A DNA stretch of 64,000 bases from positions 310,001-374,000 of the forward strand of contig WSYJ01000153.1 in NCBI GenBank assembly GCA_020186115.1, written 5' to 3'. Made by a program: the position numbers and the translations under genes. Under the pieces are notes generated by a model that was not told where the DNA came from, ran no database searches, and saw nothing but the letters and a program-made list of their open reading frames with translations. Shown here one piece after another: positions 1 through 10,340 of the stretch; the stretch's first letter is position 1, and each line of letters begins with the position of its first letter. The DNA comes from Histomonas meleagridis (lineage: Eukaryota > Parabasalia > Tritrichomonadida > Dientamoebidae).

Positions 1-1968
1 TTATTAAAATAAATATCAAATAAAACAAATAAATATCTTTAGCATTAATATCAATTCCTTCTTGTTCAAGAAGTAATTTAACTATTTCTGTATGACCATA
101 TGCAGATGCCAAAATAAGTGCTGTACAAAATAATTTAAACAATCTCCAAATATTAATTTAAAATATTCCAAAATTATAAAAATAAATTTTAAATAAAATG
201 AATAAATATCTTTAGCATTAATATCAATTCCTTCTTGTTCAAGAAGTAATTTAACTATTTCTGTGTAACCATTTTCAGATGCTAAAATAAGTGCTGTTTT
301 AAATATTTTAAATAATTTCCAAATATTATAATGATATCCTAAATTAGTAAAATAAAGAAAAAATAAAACATATAAATATCTTTAGCATTAATATCAATTT
401 CTTTTTGTTCAAGAAGTAATTTAACGATTTCTGTATAACCAATTTCAGAAGCTAAGATTAATGCTGTAATAAACAATTTGAATAATTTTCACATTATATT
501 ATGTTTAAATTAAGTAAAATTATTAAAATAAGCTTTAAATAAAACAAAGAAATTTTTTTAAAATTGATATCAATACCTTTTTGTTCGAGAAGTAATTTAA
601 CTATTGATATATAACCTTTTTCAGATGCTAAAATAAGTGCTGTTTTAAATAATTTAAAGAATTTCCAAATATTATATTGAAATATCAAATTATAAAAATA
701 AATCGAATGATATTATAGTGAACATCATATGTATTGATATCAATTTCTTCTTGATTTAATATATATTTAATAAGTTCTATATTTCGTGATTCCAAAGACC
801 TAAGGAATACACTATTTGTACAAGTGCTATTTTTGAGTAAATGCTTAACAAGATATAAATTACCAATTTCCACAGAGTTTTCCATAATAATATTAACAAA
901 TTTGGAGCTTTTTTCTTCCAAAAATGGAATAATTTCATAATTTCCATATAAAACGCTTAAATATCCCAAGTTCTCAATTTCTTTCACGTTATTTACATCT
1001 AATTTTTCCAAATTATTTTCATAAACATAATGAAAGATATCATTTCGATGAAATTGTATTGCTGCTTCATATACACCTTTAAATGATGAATGATTTTGTT
1101 CGCATAAATGAATAATTTCAAGATTTCCACCTGCAACAGCATATTTACCTGTGCTTTTAATATTGGCACCATTCATAAGTAAATACTTAAAGCATTTAAT
1201 TGATCCAAAAAATGCTGCAAAATCAATTAATGAAATACTATTTTTATTAATAAAATCATAACTTTCATAAAGCGATGGATAAATTTTTAGATTAAAACAA
1301 AAATCATTTTGTGATGATATTTCTTGAAATTTTTCTATTTCATCATTTCTAATTAATATTGAGATTTCATTTGGATTAACTCCTTCTTTAATTAACTTCT
1401 TATGAAGTTCGAAATCATTTTTTGAAAGAGAATCATAATTAGATCTAAAACTATTCTCAATTGTACTATAATCATATGAACTTTTATTTTCAAAAATTGT
1501 TTTGTATTGTGCAAAAAATTTAGTTGGAAGACCTTTAATAATATCTGTACCAACCAAATTTTCTTCAATCATTTTCGCAATCAGAAAAAATGATTCTTGT
1601 GTTGTTGGATGAGTTAGAAATATTGAAAAAATTTCAGTAATCTTATAAATGTTTTTGTCAATTTCTTCTTCTTTTTTTTGAATTGTTTTAATAAAGTTTA
1701 TATATGTATCAATCGATTTCTTTCTTGAATAATATGCTGCATAAACTAAATTACTTACAACTAAATTAAATGAATATGGCGAATCTGAATCAAACAAATT
1801 CATTGTTTGTTGAACTGTTAAATCAAAATTTTCTTCAGTTAAATTTAAAATAATTTGTGAAAGTGAAGAAAGTATTTTCATGCCACCATCCTTAGAATCA
1901 TTTTTGCTCTTAGTTAAATTTGTGATAATGTTTTCTTCCATATCTTTTACTTGTGATTTTTTTGTCAT
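1..1968 (-). CDS. DUF3447/ankyrin-repeat protein, interrupted gene (3' end outside window)
   Basis: The first block, from the ATG at 1968 to about 722, is open for roughly 415 codons and carries a DUF3447-type region: the ELHKKLI.EGVNPNEI and GANI..TGKYA.AGGNLEIIHLCEQNHSSF segments match the paralogue at 8.4-9.7 kb. It ends in a first ankyrin unit (IELIKYILNQEEIDINTYD). Further ankyrin units follow, with conserved Thr codons at 643, 467, 297 and 124, separated by AT-rich linkers with in-frame stops. Straight translation stops at 685 inside the first linker. The gene appears to continue past base 1. DUF3447 and ankyrin domains form a very large trichomonad family of unknown function. Only 39 bp separate this start from the ATG of the opposite gene at 2008. 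Confidence 0.75.
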
Positions 1969-1988
1969 AACACTTTTGTGATAAATAA

Positions 1989-1996
1989 TTCAATTT
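1989..1996 (+). promoter_or_regulatory. candidate initiator (Inr) of the coiled-coil gene
   Basis: TTCAATTT lies 12-19 nt upstream of the ATG at 2008 and resembles the trichomonad TCA(+1) initiator. It overlaps a 14-nt motif (CAATTTTTGAATGC, 1991-2004) that recurs in the palindrome before the gene at 50685. The assignment is inference from position and motif only. Confidence 0.35.
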
Positions 1997-2007
1997 TTGA
2001 ATGCCTT

Positions 2008-4053
2008 ATGGCGGTAAAAACTTTAGGATGCCCAAAAAGAAAAAGAAAACGTACATATATGACTGAATCAGAAGTCGAACTCACACATAGTCAAGTTGAA
2101 GATTTAGATGATTTTCTAGATTATATGATTAGTGAGTCAAAAAAAAGACTCGAAAAATTTCGAAGTGAATTCAACATGGAATTTGATTATTTATCAAGTA
2201 ATAATTTACCTGTTCCTGAATGGTTTCCAAATCCAAGTCTTTACCGTCCTTTATTTGAAAAATATAGCCAATCATTCCAAGAACTTAAATTAGTTCATGA
2301 TAAATTAAAAGCTGCAATCAGTCAAGTCAAAGAAGAAATGAGTCAAATAAAAGAAGTCCCTAATGATGATGAAAAAGAAATTGAAATGCTTCGAAAAAAA
2401 CAAGAACAATTAATATCACAAAGAAGAGAAATGGAAAGAATTTGTATGGCTAATACACAAAGCAAAGATATCTATGATTCGCAAATAGCATCTAAAGAAA
2501 CAAAACTCCAACACCTTTCTAAAGCAATTCAAGAACTTCTTCAACAACGTCAAAAATATATTTTAAATCTTAATGAACTCATCAAAACTATTGAAGAAAT
2601 TGCACAAGAAAACAACGCAATTTCCAAAAAGTTAAAATCATCAAGTAATGATATCCATAAGCTTGAAGATTTCTTAAAACAATGTCGTCTTGATACAGAA
2701 CGAATTCAACAAGAAAGAGATAAAAACTTTCAGAAAAACGAAGCATTGACACAACAAATGAAATCATTAAGTATCGAATGTGCTGAATCCAAAAACAAAA
2801 TTGAACATTTAAAATCACAAATTAAAGATCATAGTCAAATGTCATCTGCTCTTGAATTAGCAAAAAAGCAACTCGAAAATGAGAAATCAATTGAAACATC
2901 AATTCTTAATAAACTTAATGACGCTCTTAATAAAGCAGAAAGTTCAAAAACTTCTGCTGAACGTTTGAAAATGGAATCAGAATCACTTCGAAATGAAGTT
3001 GATCAAGCGAAACAAAATTTAAATGAAACACTTCAAACGTTAAAAGAAAATGCTCAAAAAAAGATCGAAACAATTAACAAAGGATATGAATCCAAAATAA
3101 TCGAAATGAATCAAAAGTTTACACAGTTACTTGATGAAAACTCAAACCTTTCGGCAACGTTGAACTCATTAAAAAGACAACTTTCATTTCTAGAAACACA
3201 AAATAACATATTAAGAAATGATGATGGACGTTCTAAAATAAGTTTTGATGAATTTACACGTGGCGCAAAGAATCAACTTGAAATGTTACAAAATCAAATT
3301 GAAGAACTTACACGTGAAGCACAACGAATGAAAGAAAAAGAACAAAAACAAAAGTCAAAACTTGAATCAACCGAAATTGAAAATGATAAATTATTATCTT
3401 CAATCAAATCTAATGTTGATAAACTTGAAACAGATTTATCACGTATTAAATCATCTATAAGTGAAGCAGAAGCTCAAAATGCGGCACTAATAGCAGAAAA
3501 TAATCGACTTACAAATGAACTTACGAGAGTTTCTGCTAATTCTAAAAACGATATTGAGATGAAAATCGCTGAGAAAGATAATGAAATTTATAATCTTACT
3601 ATAAAACTTGATGAAATGAGAAGAAATCATATTCTGCAAACAGGCGAATTACAAAAGGTTTTAATTGAAAACAAAAGATATGCTGATAAATGGAAAGATG
3701 CAGCAGAGAATTTGGCTATAGAATCTGAGAATGGTATTCAACAAACAGAAGAAAATAAAAACAAATTATTACAAAGAATAGAATTAATGAAAATGGAAAT
3801 CGAAAAACAAGAAGCTGATGCTGCTTCTTTACAAGAATTAATAGCTAAAAGACAACAACAAGCAAGAGATTTACAGGCAAAATATGAAGAAATTGAACAA
3901 AGAGTTTTTGATCAGAAAACTCAAATTGATTTGTTGTATGAGCAACAAATGCAATACGCAAATAAAAAAGAGGAAATCGAAAATAAAATTGATGAAAAAA
4001 AGACAGAACTAAGAAGAATTAAAAGGCAAATGGAATTGCTCAAGAAATTATGA
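2008..4053 (+). CDS. long coiled-coil protein
   Basis: An intron-free ORF of 681 codons, counting from the ATG at 2008; a longer reading from 1978 would need a GTG start and is not preferred. The short N-terminal basic patch (KRKRKRTY) could be a nuclear-localisation signal. After about residue 60 the protein is almost entirely heptad-like coiled coil rich in Glu, Lys, Gln and Asn, interrupted by a Pro/Trp-containing segment (NLPVPEWFPNPSLY) near residues 65-80. No enzymatic domain is visible. Myosin-tail, golgin and SMC hits to such proteins are usually compositional, so I give no function beyond a structural or scaffold role. It is divergent from the DUF3447 gene with almost no intergenic space. 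Confidence 0.85.
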   Translation: MAVKTLGCPKRKRKRTYMTESEVELTHSQVEDLDDFLDYMISESKKRLEKFRSEFNMEFDYLSSNNLPVPEWFPNPSLYRPLFEKYSQSFQELKLVHDKLKAAISQVKEEMSQIKEVPNDDEKEIEMLRKKQEQLISQRREMERICMANTQSKDIYDSQIASKETKLQHLSKAIQELLQQRQKYILNLNELIKTIEEIAQENNAISKKLKSSSNDIHKLEDFLKQCRLDTERIQQERDKNFQKNEALTQQMKSLSIECAESKNKIEHLKSQIKDHSQMSSALELAKKQLENEKSIETSILNKLNDALNKAESSKTSAERLKMESESLRNEVDQAKQNLNETLQTLKENAQKKIETINKGYESKIIEMNQKFTQLLDENSNLSATLNSLKRQLSFLETQNNILRNDDGRSKISFDEFTRGAKNQLEMLQNQIEELTREAQRMKEKEQKQKSKLESTEIENDKLLSSIKSNVDKLETDLSRIKSSISEAEAQNAALIAENNRLTNELTRVSANSKNDIEMKIAEKDNEIYNLTIKLDEMRRNHILQTGELQKVLIENKRYADKWKDAAENLAIESENGIQQTEENKNKLLQRIELMKMEIEKQEADAASLQELIAKRQQQARDLQAKYEEIEQRVFDQKTQIDLLYEQQMQYANKKEEIENKIDEKKTELRRIKRQMELLKKL

Positions 4054-4389
4054 ATCGTGAGGCAAATGAAAAGTTTATGTTAATAAATTGTAACAATTTA
4101 TATTTCTTTTAATACTCGTTCAAATTTTTTAAAAAAATTTTAAGGAGTGAATGGGATTAAATAACATAAAGTTTGCTTTGGTTGAGTGTTTTAGATACGG
4201 TGCTTTTAATGACCATTAATGCAACTATATAACAACTTTAAAATATTGCGCACTTTACCTCAGATGAAATATCAATGAAACTATAAAAAAATCTCTATAT
4301 AAAAATCATTATATTAAAAAAAAAAATAATTTTGGAAGCGTTTTTTATTGACAGCCTTTTAATGTACATCCATCAAAATACATTTCCTA
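4054..4389. other. intergenic stretch
   Basis: AT-rich sequence between the 3' ends of the convergent coiled-coil and ankyrin genes. It has A runs at 4316-4328 and no credible ORF. I see no RNA gene or mobile element here. Confidence 0.5.
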
Positions 4390-5729
4390 TCATTCATCGC
4401 GGGCGATACCAGTTTCATCGCTTGGCTGTGCTTTCTTCTCAAGAATTGCAGTTATTATTTCAGTATATTCGAATTGTGCTGCTATCACTAGTGCGGTAAC
4501 AAATTATATAATCAAACACCAAATTTTCATATGAAATATTAAATTATATTAACAAACCTTAAACCAACAAAATAAGCGTCTTTAGCTGTGAAATTAATAC
4601 CTCTTTGTTTAAGAAGTAACTTAACAATTTCGATGTGATTTTTTCTTGTTGCAGCAATTAGCGCTGTATCAAATATATCGAAAATATTCCAAAAATTGTT
4701 ATAAAACATCAAATTATGGAAATATACATAAACAGTATTAACATCGATATCATCCTTATCAAGAAGCTTTGAAACAATTTTAGTATGTCCTTTTTCACAA
4801 GCTAAAAAGAGTGCAGATTTATATAAAGAAAATAAACGCCTTCAAATGATTAAAACAAATATTATTTTTCATGTTGATTTTAAGTTCAGGCTTAGTAAGA
4901 AGTAACACAACAATATCAATCTTTCCTTCTTCGATTGCAACCATAAGAGCCGTCATATAAATTTTAAATAATTTCCAAAAATTACGAAAAAATCTTAAAT
5001 ATATATAATAAACATCATCAACAGCATTAACATCAATTCCATGGCTAACAAGCATTCGTGCGATTGTAATGTAATTATTCTTAGCAGCGGTCATAAGAGC
5101 TGTAAAAAAATCAAATAAACTCCAAAAATTAAAATGAAATATAAAAATATTAAATAAATATTTGTATGGAAAAAATAAATGTTTGAGATGTTAAGGTCAA
5201 TTCCGTTTTGTTGAATGAGTAAGGAAACAATTTTATCATTGTTGTTGAGCGTGGCAACCATTAATGCAGTTTCAAATTAAATTTATAAATACCAAAAATT
5301 ACGTTGAAACATCAAATTATCGAAAGTAACTATAAAGACTTTAATTAAACATTAGTAATGTTTAAATCTATTCCGGCAATAACGAGCATTTTGGCAATTT
5401 CAATATAATTATATTGAGCAGCATATATCAGTGCTGTGTTGAAAGAAATATATTAACCCCGAAATGTTTTTTGAAATATTTCCAAATAAATTAAATAAAT
5501 ATCTTGGGCATTAACATCAATACCATTTTGAGCTAGAAGACCTTTAACAATTCTGGTAAGTCCTTTCATTGAAAAGTAAATGAGTGGAACTTGTAATTAT
5601 CCAAAAAAATTCCAAATAAAATTTTGAAACTTCAATTACATTTGTTAGGATGAGTACTCCATTGTCAATCAAGCACTTGATGAAAGTAACAAGTTCTTCA
5701 TGTTGTTCAACTTCCAAAGATGCTTCCAT
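4390..5729 (-). CDS. complete ankyrin-repeat gene of nine blocks
   Basis: The ATG at 5729 opens a block (MEASLEVEQHEELVTFIKCL...) that ends at the first linker. Eight more ankyrin blocks follow, with their conserved T-(A/P)-L codons at 5590, 5437, 5270, 5103, 4953, 4817, 4667 and 4497. The last runs into a C-terminal tail (KKAQPSDETGIARDE) and a TGA at 4390-4392. Every block is open and keeps one phase once the linkers are dropped, which yields a protein of about 280 residues. Linkers at 5270-5103 show the common pattern; several others are shorter (about 52-69 nt). N-terminus and tail resemble the gene at 10341-11544. Ankyrin repeats bind proteins; the partner is unknown. If the linkers are not removed the gene is a string of fragments. 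Confidence 0.65.
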
Positions 5730-5737
5730 CTTTTATC

Positions 5738-5744
5738 AAAATGA
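5738..5744 (-). promoter_or_regulatory. initiator TCATTTT of the ankyrin gene
   Basis: TCATTTT on the minus strand, 9-15 nt before the ATG at 5729, fits the trichomonad Inr consensus TCA(+1)YTTT. It supports that ATG as the true 5' end of the ankyrin gene. Confidence 0.55.
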
Positions 5745-5914
5745 AGATTAATTAATGCCAATAATCAGAACAATCAAAATCAATTCAAAAAGCGAAAATG
5801 TCAAAATATATTCGGTTGGAAAGATTATAACGGATAAAAAGTAATTGGCATTTTTCATGAACGATAATATTTAATACAAAAAGTGGGGGATTTGGCAAAA
5901 AATCTACCGGTCGA

Positions 5915-5963
5915 ATTGTATACTTTATCGAAAGGTAAAACAACGATCAATAAAGTATACAAT
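5915..5963. repeat. perfect 14-bp inverted repeat
   Basis: ATTGTATACTTTAT (5915-5928) is repeated as its exact reverse complement at 5950-5963, with a 21-nt loop. It lies in a gene-free stretch between two ankyrin genes. No ORF for a transposase is nearby. Confidence 0.7.
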
Positions 5964-6174
5964 ATGCCTAATGTGGCCAAATAAATTAAGAAAATATTTC
6001 CAATTGATTATAAAATGCAAACAATAAGATACTGTAATTTGTTTGGTTTATTCTTTAAAGGGTAGCGTTTTTGTATTTCGAAAGGAATTGTGATATGAAA
6101 AATGATCGTTGCCATATGGCAAGAGATTTTGAAAATGCAATATGGCAAGATTGTATCCGGTTAAAAGAGTTTAA

Positions 6175-6310
6175 ATAACACAAATAAATATCACATTTAA
6201 CATTAATATTAATTTCTTTTTGTTAAAGAAGTAATTTCACAATTTCAATCATGAACGATGTATAAAACAATAGAAATAATTTCCAAATGTTGTGTTTAAA
6301 TAGCAAGTTC
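6175..6310 (-). pseudogene. ankyrin unit relic
   Basis: On the minus strand an ATTTGG-N21 linker end is followed by a shortened ankyrin block (ACATCGTTC...ATTGTGAAATTACTTCTT) that runs into a TAA and then the usual ATTAATATTAATGTTAAA and GATATTTATTTG linker start. The helix region is partly deleted, so this is a decayed unit beyond the end of the neighbouring gene. The rest of 5730-6580 holds only the inverted repeat listed separately. Confidence 0.5.
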
Positions 6311-6580
6311 TTCAAACATATTAATATATACGTTAATAATCTATCTTTAAAAGTGAATTAAAGCGAGTTAAAGAAATGGTTTCAAATTGTATGCATATAC
6401 GGCCAAACAAAGCCTTGCCAATTCAAACATGATGGACCATTTATGTATTCAATTTGATTTTTTGAAAAACAATTTTTCAAACAAAAATTTTTTATTTCCA
6501 TAAAATATTCAAACATAATCATATACATAACATGGTGTTTATATAAATTTATCTATAAGAATGAAAATAAGGGCATTTGA

Positions 6581-9500
6581 TCATTTTAGCTTAAAATACA
6601 ATCATTGGTTTTCGAAAATATTTTGAATGAATTTCAAATCATTAATATAAATTTTAAACAAAATAAATAAAATTTGTTAGCATTACTATTGTTTTGAAAT
6701 TCAAGAAGCAAATTGGCAATTGTAGTATTTCCTTTATTATTCGCATACATTACTGCTGTCATAAATTAAATAAATAATTTCCAAATACTATTTTGAAATA
6801 GAAAATTATTAAAATAAATTTTAAATAAAACAAATAAATATCTTTAGCATTAATATCAATTCCTTCTTGTTCAAGAAGTAATTTAACTATTTCTGTATGA
6901 CCATTATAAGATGCACACATAAGTGCTGTTCGAAATACTTTAAATAATTTCCAAATATTAATTTAAAATATTCCAAAATTATAAAAATAAATTTTAAATA
7001 AAATGAATAAATATTTTTAGCATTAATAACAATTCCTTTTCGTTCAAGAAGTAATTTAACTGTTTCTGTATGACCATTTTCAGATGCTAAAATAAGTGCT
7101 GTTTTAAATATTTTAAATAATTTCCAAATATTATTTTGAAATATCAAATTATTAAAATAAATATAAAAATCTTTAGCATTAACATCAATACCCTTTTGTT
7201 CTAGAAGTAACCTCACAATATCTGTTTTTCCTTTCATAGATGCTAAAATAAGTGCTGTTCTAAATAAAATGAATAATTTCCAAATATTATTTTGATATAT
7301 AAAATTATTAAAATAAATTTTAAATCAAACAAATAAATATTTTTAGCATTAATAACAATTCCTTTTCGTTCAAGAAGTAATTTAACTGTTTCTGTATGAC
7401 CATTTTCAGATGCTAAAATAAGTGCTGTTTTAAATATTTTAAATAATTTCCAAATATTATTTTGAAATATCAAATTATTAAAATAAATTTCAAATAAAAC
7501 AAATAAATATCTTTAGCATTAACATCAATACCCTTTTGTTCTAGAAGTAACTTCACATTATCTGTTTTACCTTTCATAGATGCACATATAAGTGCTGTTT
7601 GAAATAATTTAAATAATTTCCAAATATTATTTGGAAAAATAAAATTATTAAAACGAATTCTTAATAAAAGAAATAAATATCTTTAGCATTAATATCAAAT
7701 CCTTTATGTTCAAGAAGTAATTTAACTGTTTCTGTATCACAATTTGTAAATACAAGCATAAGCTTAGATTGAAATATACTTAATAAAATTCAAGCTTTAT
7801 ATTAAAAATTCCAATTATAAAAAAAAACAATAAATAATTTAAATAAGCATCTTTTGAATTTATATCTATTTCTTTTAGTTCAAGAAGCAATCGATAAACA
7901 TCAAATTGATTGTTTTCTAATGCTTGTTCCAATACAGTTCGAAATCAATGATAAAAAATCCAAAAATTATTAATGTACATAAAGTAATTAATATAAATAA
8001 TATTTTTATAGTTTAAATATATCCCATGTTCAATCAATATTTTAACTACTTCAATATATCCTTTCTTACATGCTCCATTAATCACACTTTCAAATAAAAA
8101 TAAGAAACACCAAAATATTATAAAAAACTAATTTAAATCAATATAAAATACAGTTTTCACATTAACATCAATTCCTTTTTGTTTAAGCAAAAATCGAACA
8201 GTTTCAACCTGATTTCCAGAACATGCATAATAAAGTGGTGTATAACACTTATAAAAGAAACGCCTTAAAAATATTTAAAACATTAAAAAATTATTTTGGA
8301 TTTGAAATTTTTTTAAAAAACATTTATGATATTAACACTCATTCTTTTTTCTTTAATAAAAAATTTAATAATATTAATGTAACCTTTATAACATGCAATT
8401 TGAAAAGCTGTTTGAAATAATATTAAGGAAATCTCAATTTAAATTTAAAACATAAAATTCAAAAGTTTAAACTTTAAATAGAAAAAATATAAATCTTCGA
8501 AATTAATATCAATACCATTTTGTTCAGATACATATTTAACAAGATCAATGTTTCCTGAATAAGTTGATTCAATTAGAAGATTATTTGGAATATAATTATT
8601 TTTATTGATGAAATATTTGACAAAGAAAAGATTTCCAAGTTTTGCAACCTCTAAAATGTTTTCCCTATCGATTTTTATACCACTTTCTTCCAAAAATGAA
8701 AAAACTTCATAATTAAAAGATGTAATACATAACATTACGGCTTCTTTTGGTTTAGTAAATTTAAGAATTTTATTCTCATAAATATATTTAAAGATATCAT
8801 TTCGGTGAAATTTAATTGCAGTTTCATATGCACCTTCAAACGATGAATGATTTTGTTCACATAAATGAATAATTTCTTCATTTCCACCTGCAATTGCATA
8901 TTTACCTGCATTCGATAAATTTGCACCATTCATAAGTAAATATTTAAAGCATTTAACAGATCCAAAAAATGCTGCATAATCAATTAATGTAACATTTTTA
9001 TGATTAACAAATGAACATCTTTCATAAAGCGATGGTTCAATTGTTTGATTAAAATCAAAATTTGCTTGTGATGATATTTCTTGAAGTTTTTCGATTTCAT
9101 CAGATCGAATTATTTTCGTAATTTCATTGGGATTAACTCCTTCTTCAATTAGTTTTTTATGAAGTTCCCAATCATTCTTTGAAAGTTCACTCAAGTTTTC
9201 ATCAAAGAATTTCTGAAATTGTTCTTCTTCTTTCAATACATGAAAATCTTTTACTGAAAGATAACTAATAAACAAAAATGTTGACTTAGCTTTTGCAATT
9301 TCTTTACTAATAATATTTTGTTCAATTAATTTTTCTAAAAAATGATAAGATTCGTGCGATTCATTATTAAGAAGAACTTGAGTAAAAATTTCAAAAATTT
9401 TGAATTTGGTTTTTTCATGAATAAAATGAATAAATTGAATATAAAGAGAACTATTCATGGGTTTAACTAAAAATAATGAATATATTAATTGACATACAAT

Positions 9501-9656
9501 GAGAATAAAAGAATTTTGGAAATTGTAATTGTATAAATTCATAAGTAGTTTAGTAACTTCTTTTATGTTATCATCATTTAACTTGTAAATAATTTGTTCA
9601 ATTTCTTGTAAGTATTTCAACCCATGATCACTGTTCTTTGCTTCAGAACATTTCAT
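6581..9656 (-). CDS. DUF3447/ankyrin-repeat protein, interrupted gene
   Basis: The first block, from the ATG at 9656 to about 8490, encodes a DUF3447 region closely similar to the gene at 685-1968 (ELHKKLIEEGVNPNEI; AAFFGS.KCFKYLLMNGANLS; AGGNEEIIHLCEQNHSSFEGAYETAIKFHRNDIF) and ends in an ankyrin unit. Eleven further ankyrin blocks have conserved Thr/Ser codons at 8411, 8241, 8088, 7938, 7768, 7598, 7428, 7258, 7102, 6929 and 6759. A last linker leads to a tiny terminal block with TGA at 6581-6583. Blocks between 7.6 and 6.9 kb are nearly identical in pairs, showing recent tandem duplication of the 170-nt exon-plus-linker unit. The gene end is inferred from linker geometry. Confidence 0.65.
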
Positions 9657-10340
9657 TTGAATATCCGACCGTTATAAACCGAACAAATTTTGAGTGTGTA
9701 TTCAAATAATTTCTTATTAAATTAATAAACTATTCAAATATTCATGCCGGTACATCTCTGAAATGTATGAAGACTGATTATAAAAATACAATATTAGTTG
9801 AACAAGAAGTTCATTGTGACGAATGAAAATAACGAAACTTAAATTAATTGACAATACAATTTTAAATAATTTTTTATCAAATGTAACTTTGAAATGATTA
9901 GTGTTTTTTCTTAAAAAAAAAATGATGAGACATTTTTTTTTATAATTCTTTTAAGTGCACTTCAACGTCACAGACTTTAAACAAATTCGACCTAATTATA
10001 AACTGCCATCATAATAATATAAACAAATTCATCTAATGATAGAACTAATGAATAATAAATAAAACATGTTGAATTCCTTATGTAATGGTGTCGAAATAAT
10101 CTATTCAAATTATTTTACTTATAACAATATCGGTTTTTTATATTAAAAAACAGTACGATAAAAATATATACAAAATAATATCTTAAAATAAATAGAAAAG
10201 ATGAAAAATCAATCCGAACATGTTCATGCTTTTGATGATCATATATGGATACACCAATGATTGGAACAGATAAGGTTCGATTCCATGATAGTTATCTCGA
10301 GCTTGTATTTAAAAATTAAAATAAAATTTCTGATTTTTGT
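9657..10340. other. intergenic stretch
   Basis: AT-rich sequence between two minus-strand ankyrin genes. I see no ORF, ankyrin relic or repeat worth listing. A short palindrome (GAACATGTTC) occurs near 10217. Confidence 0.5.

Noticed and set aside
6887-7473. Contiguous ORFs that read through ankyrin blocks and linkers as one protein
   Set aside because: Read-through happens only where a linker length is a multiple of three or stops fall out of frame; it breaks at the next unit, and the linker translation is hydrophobic junk.
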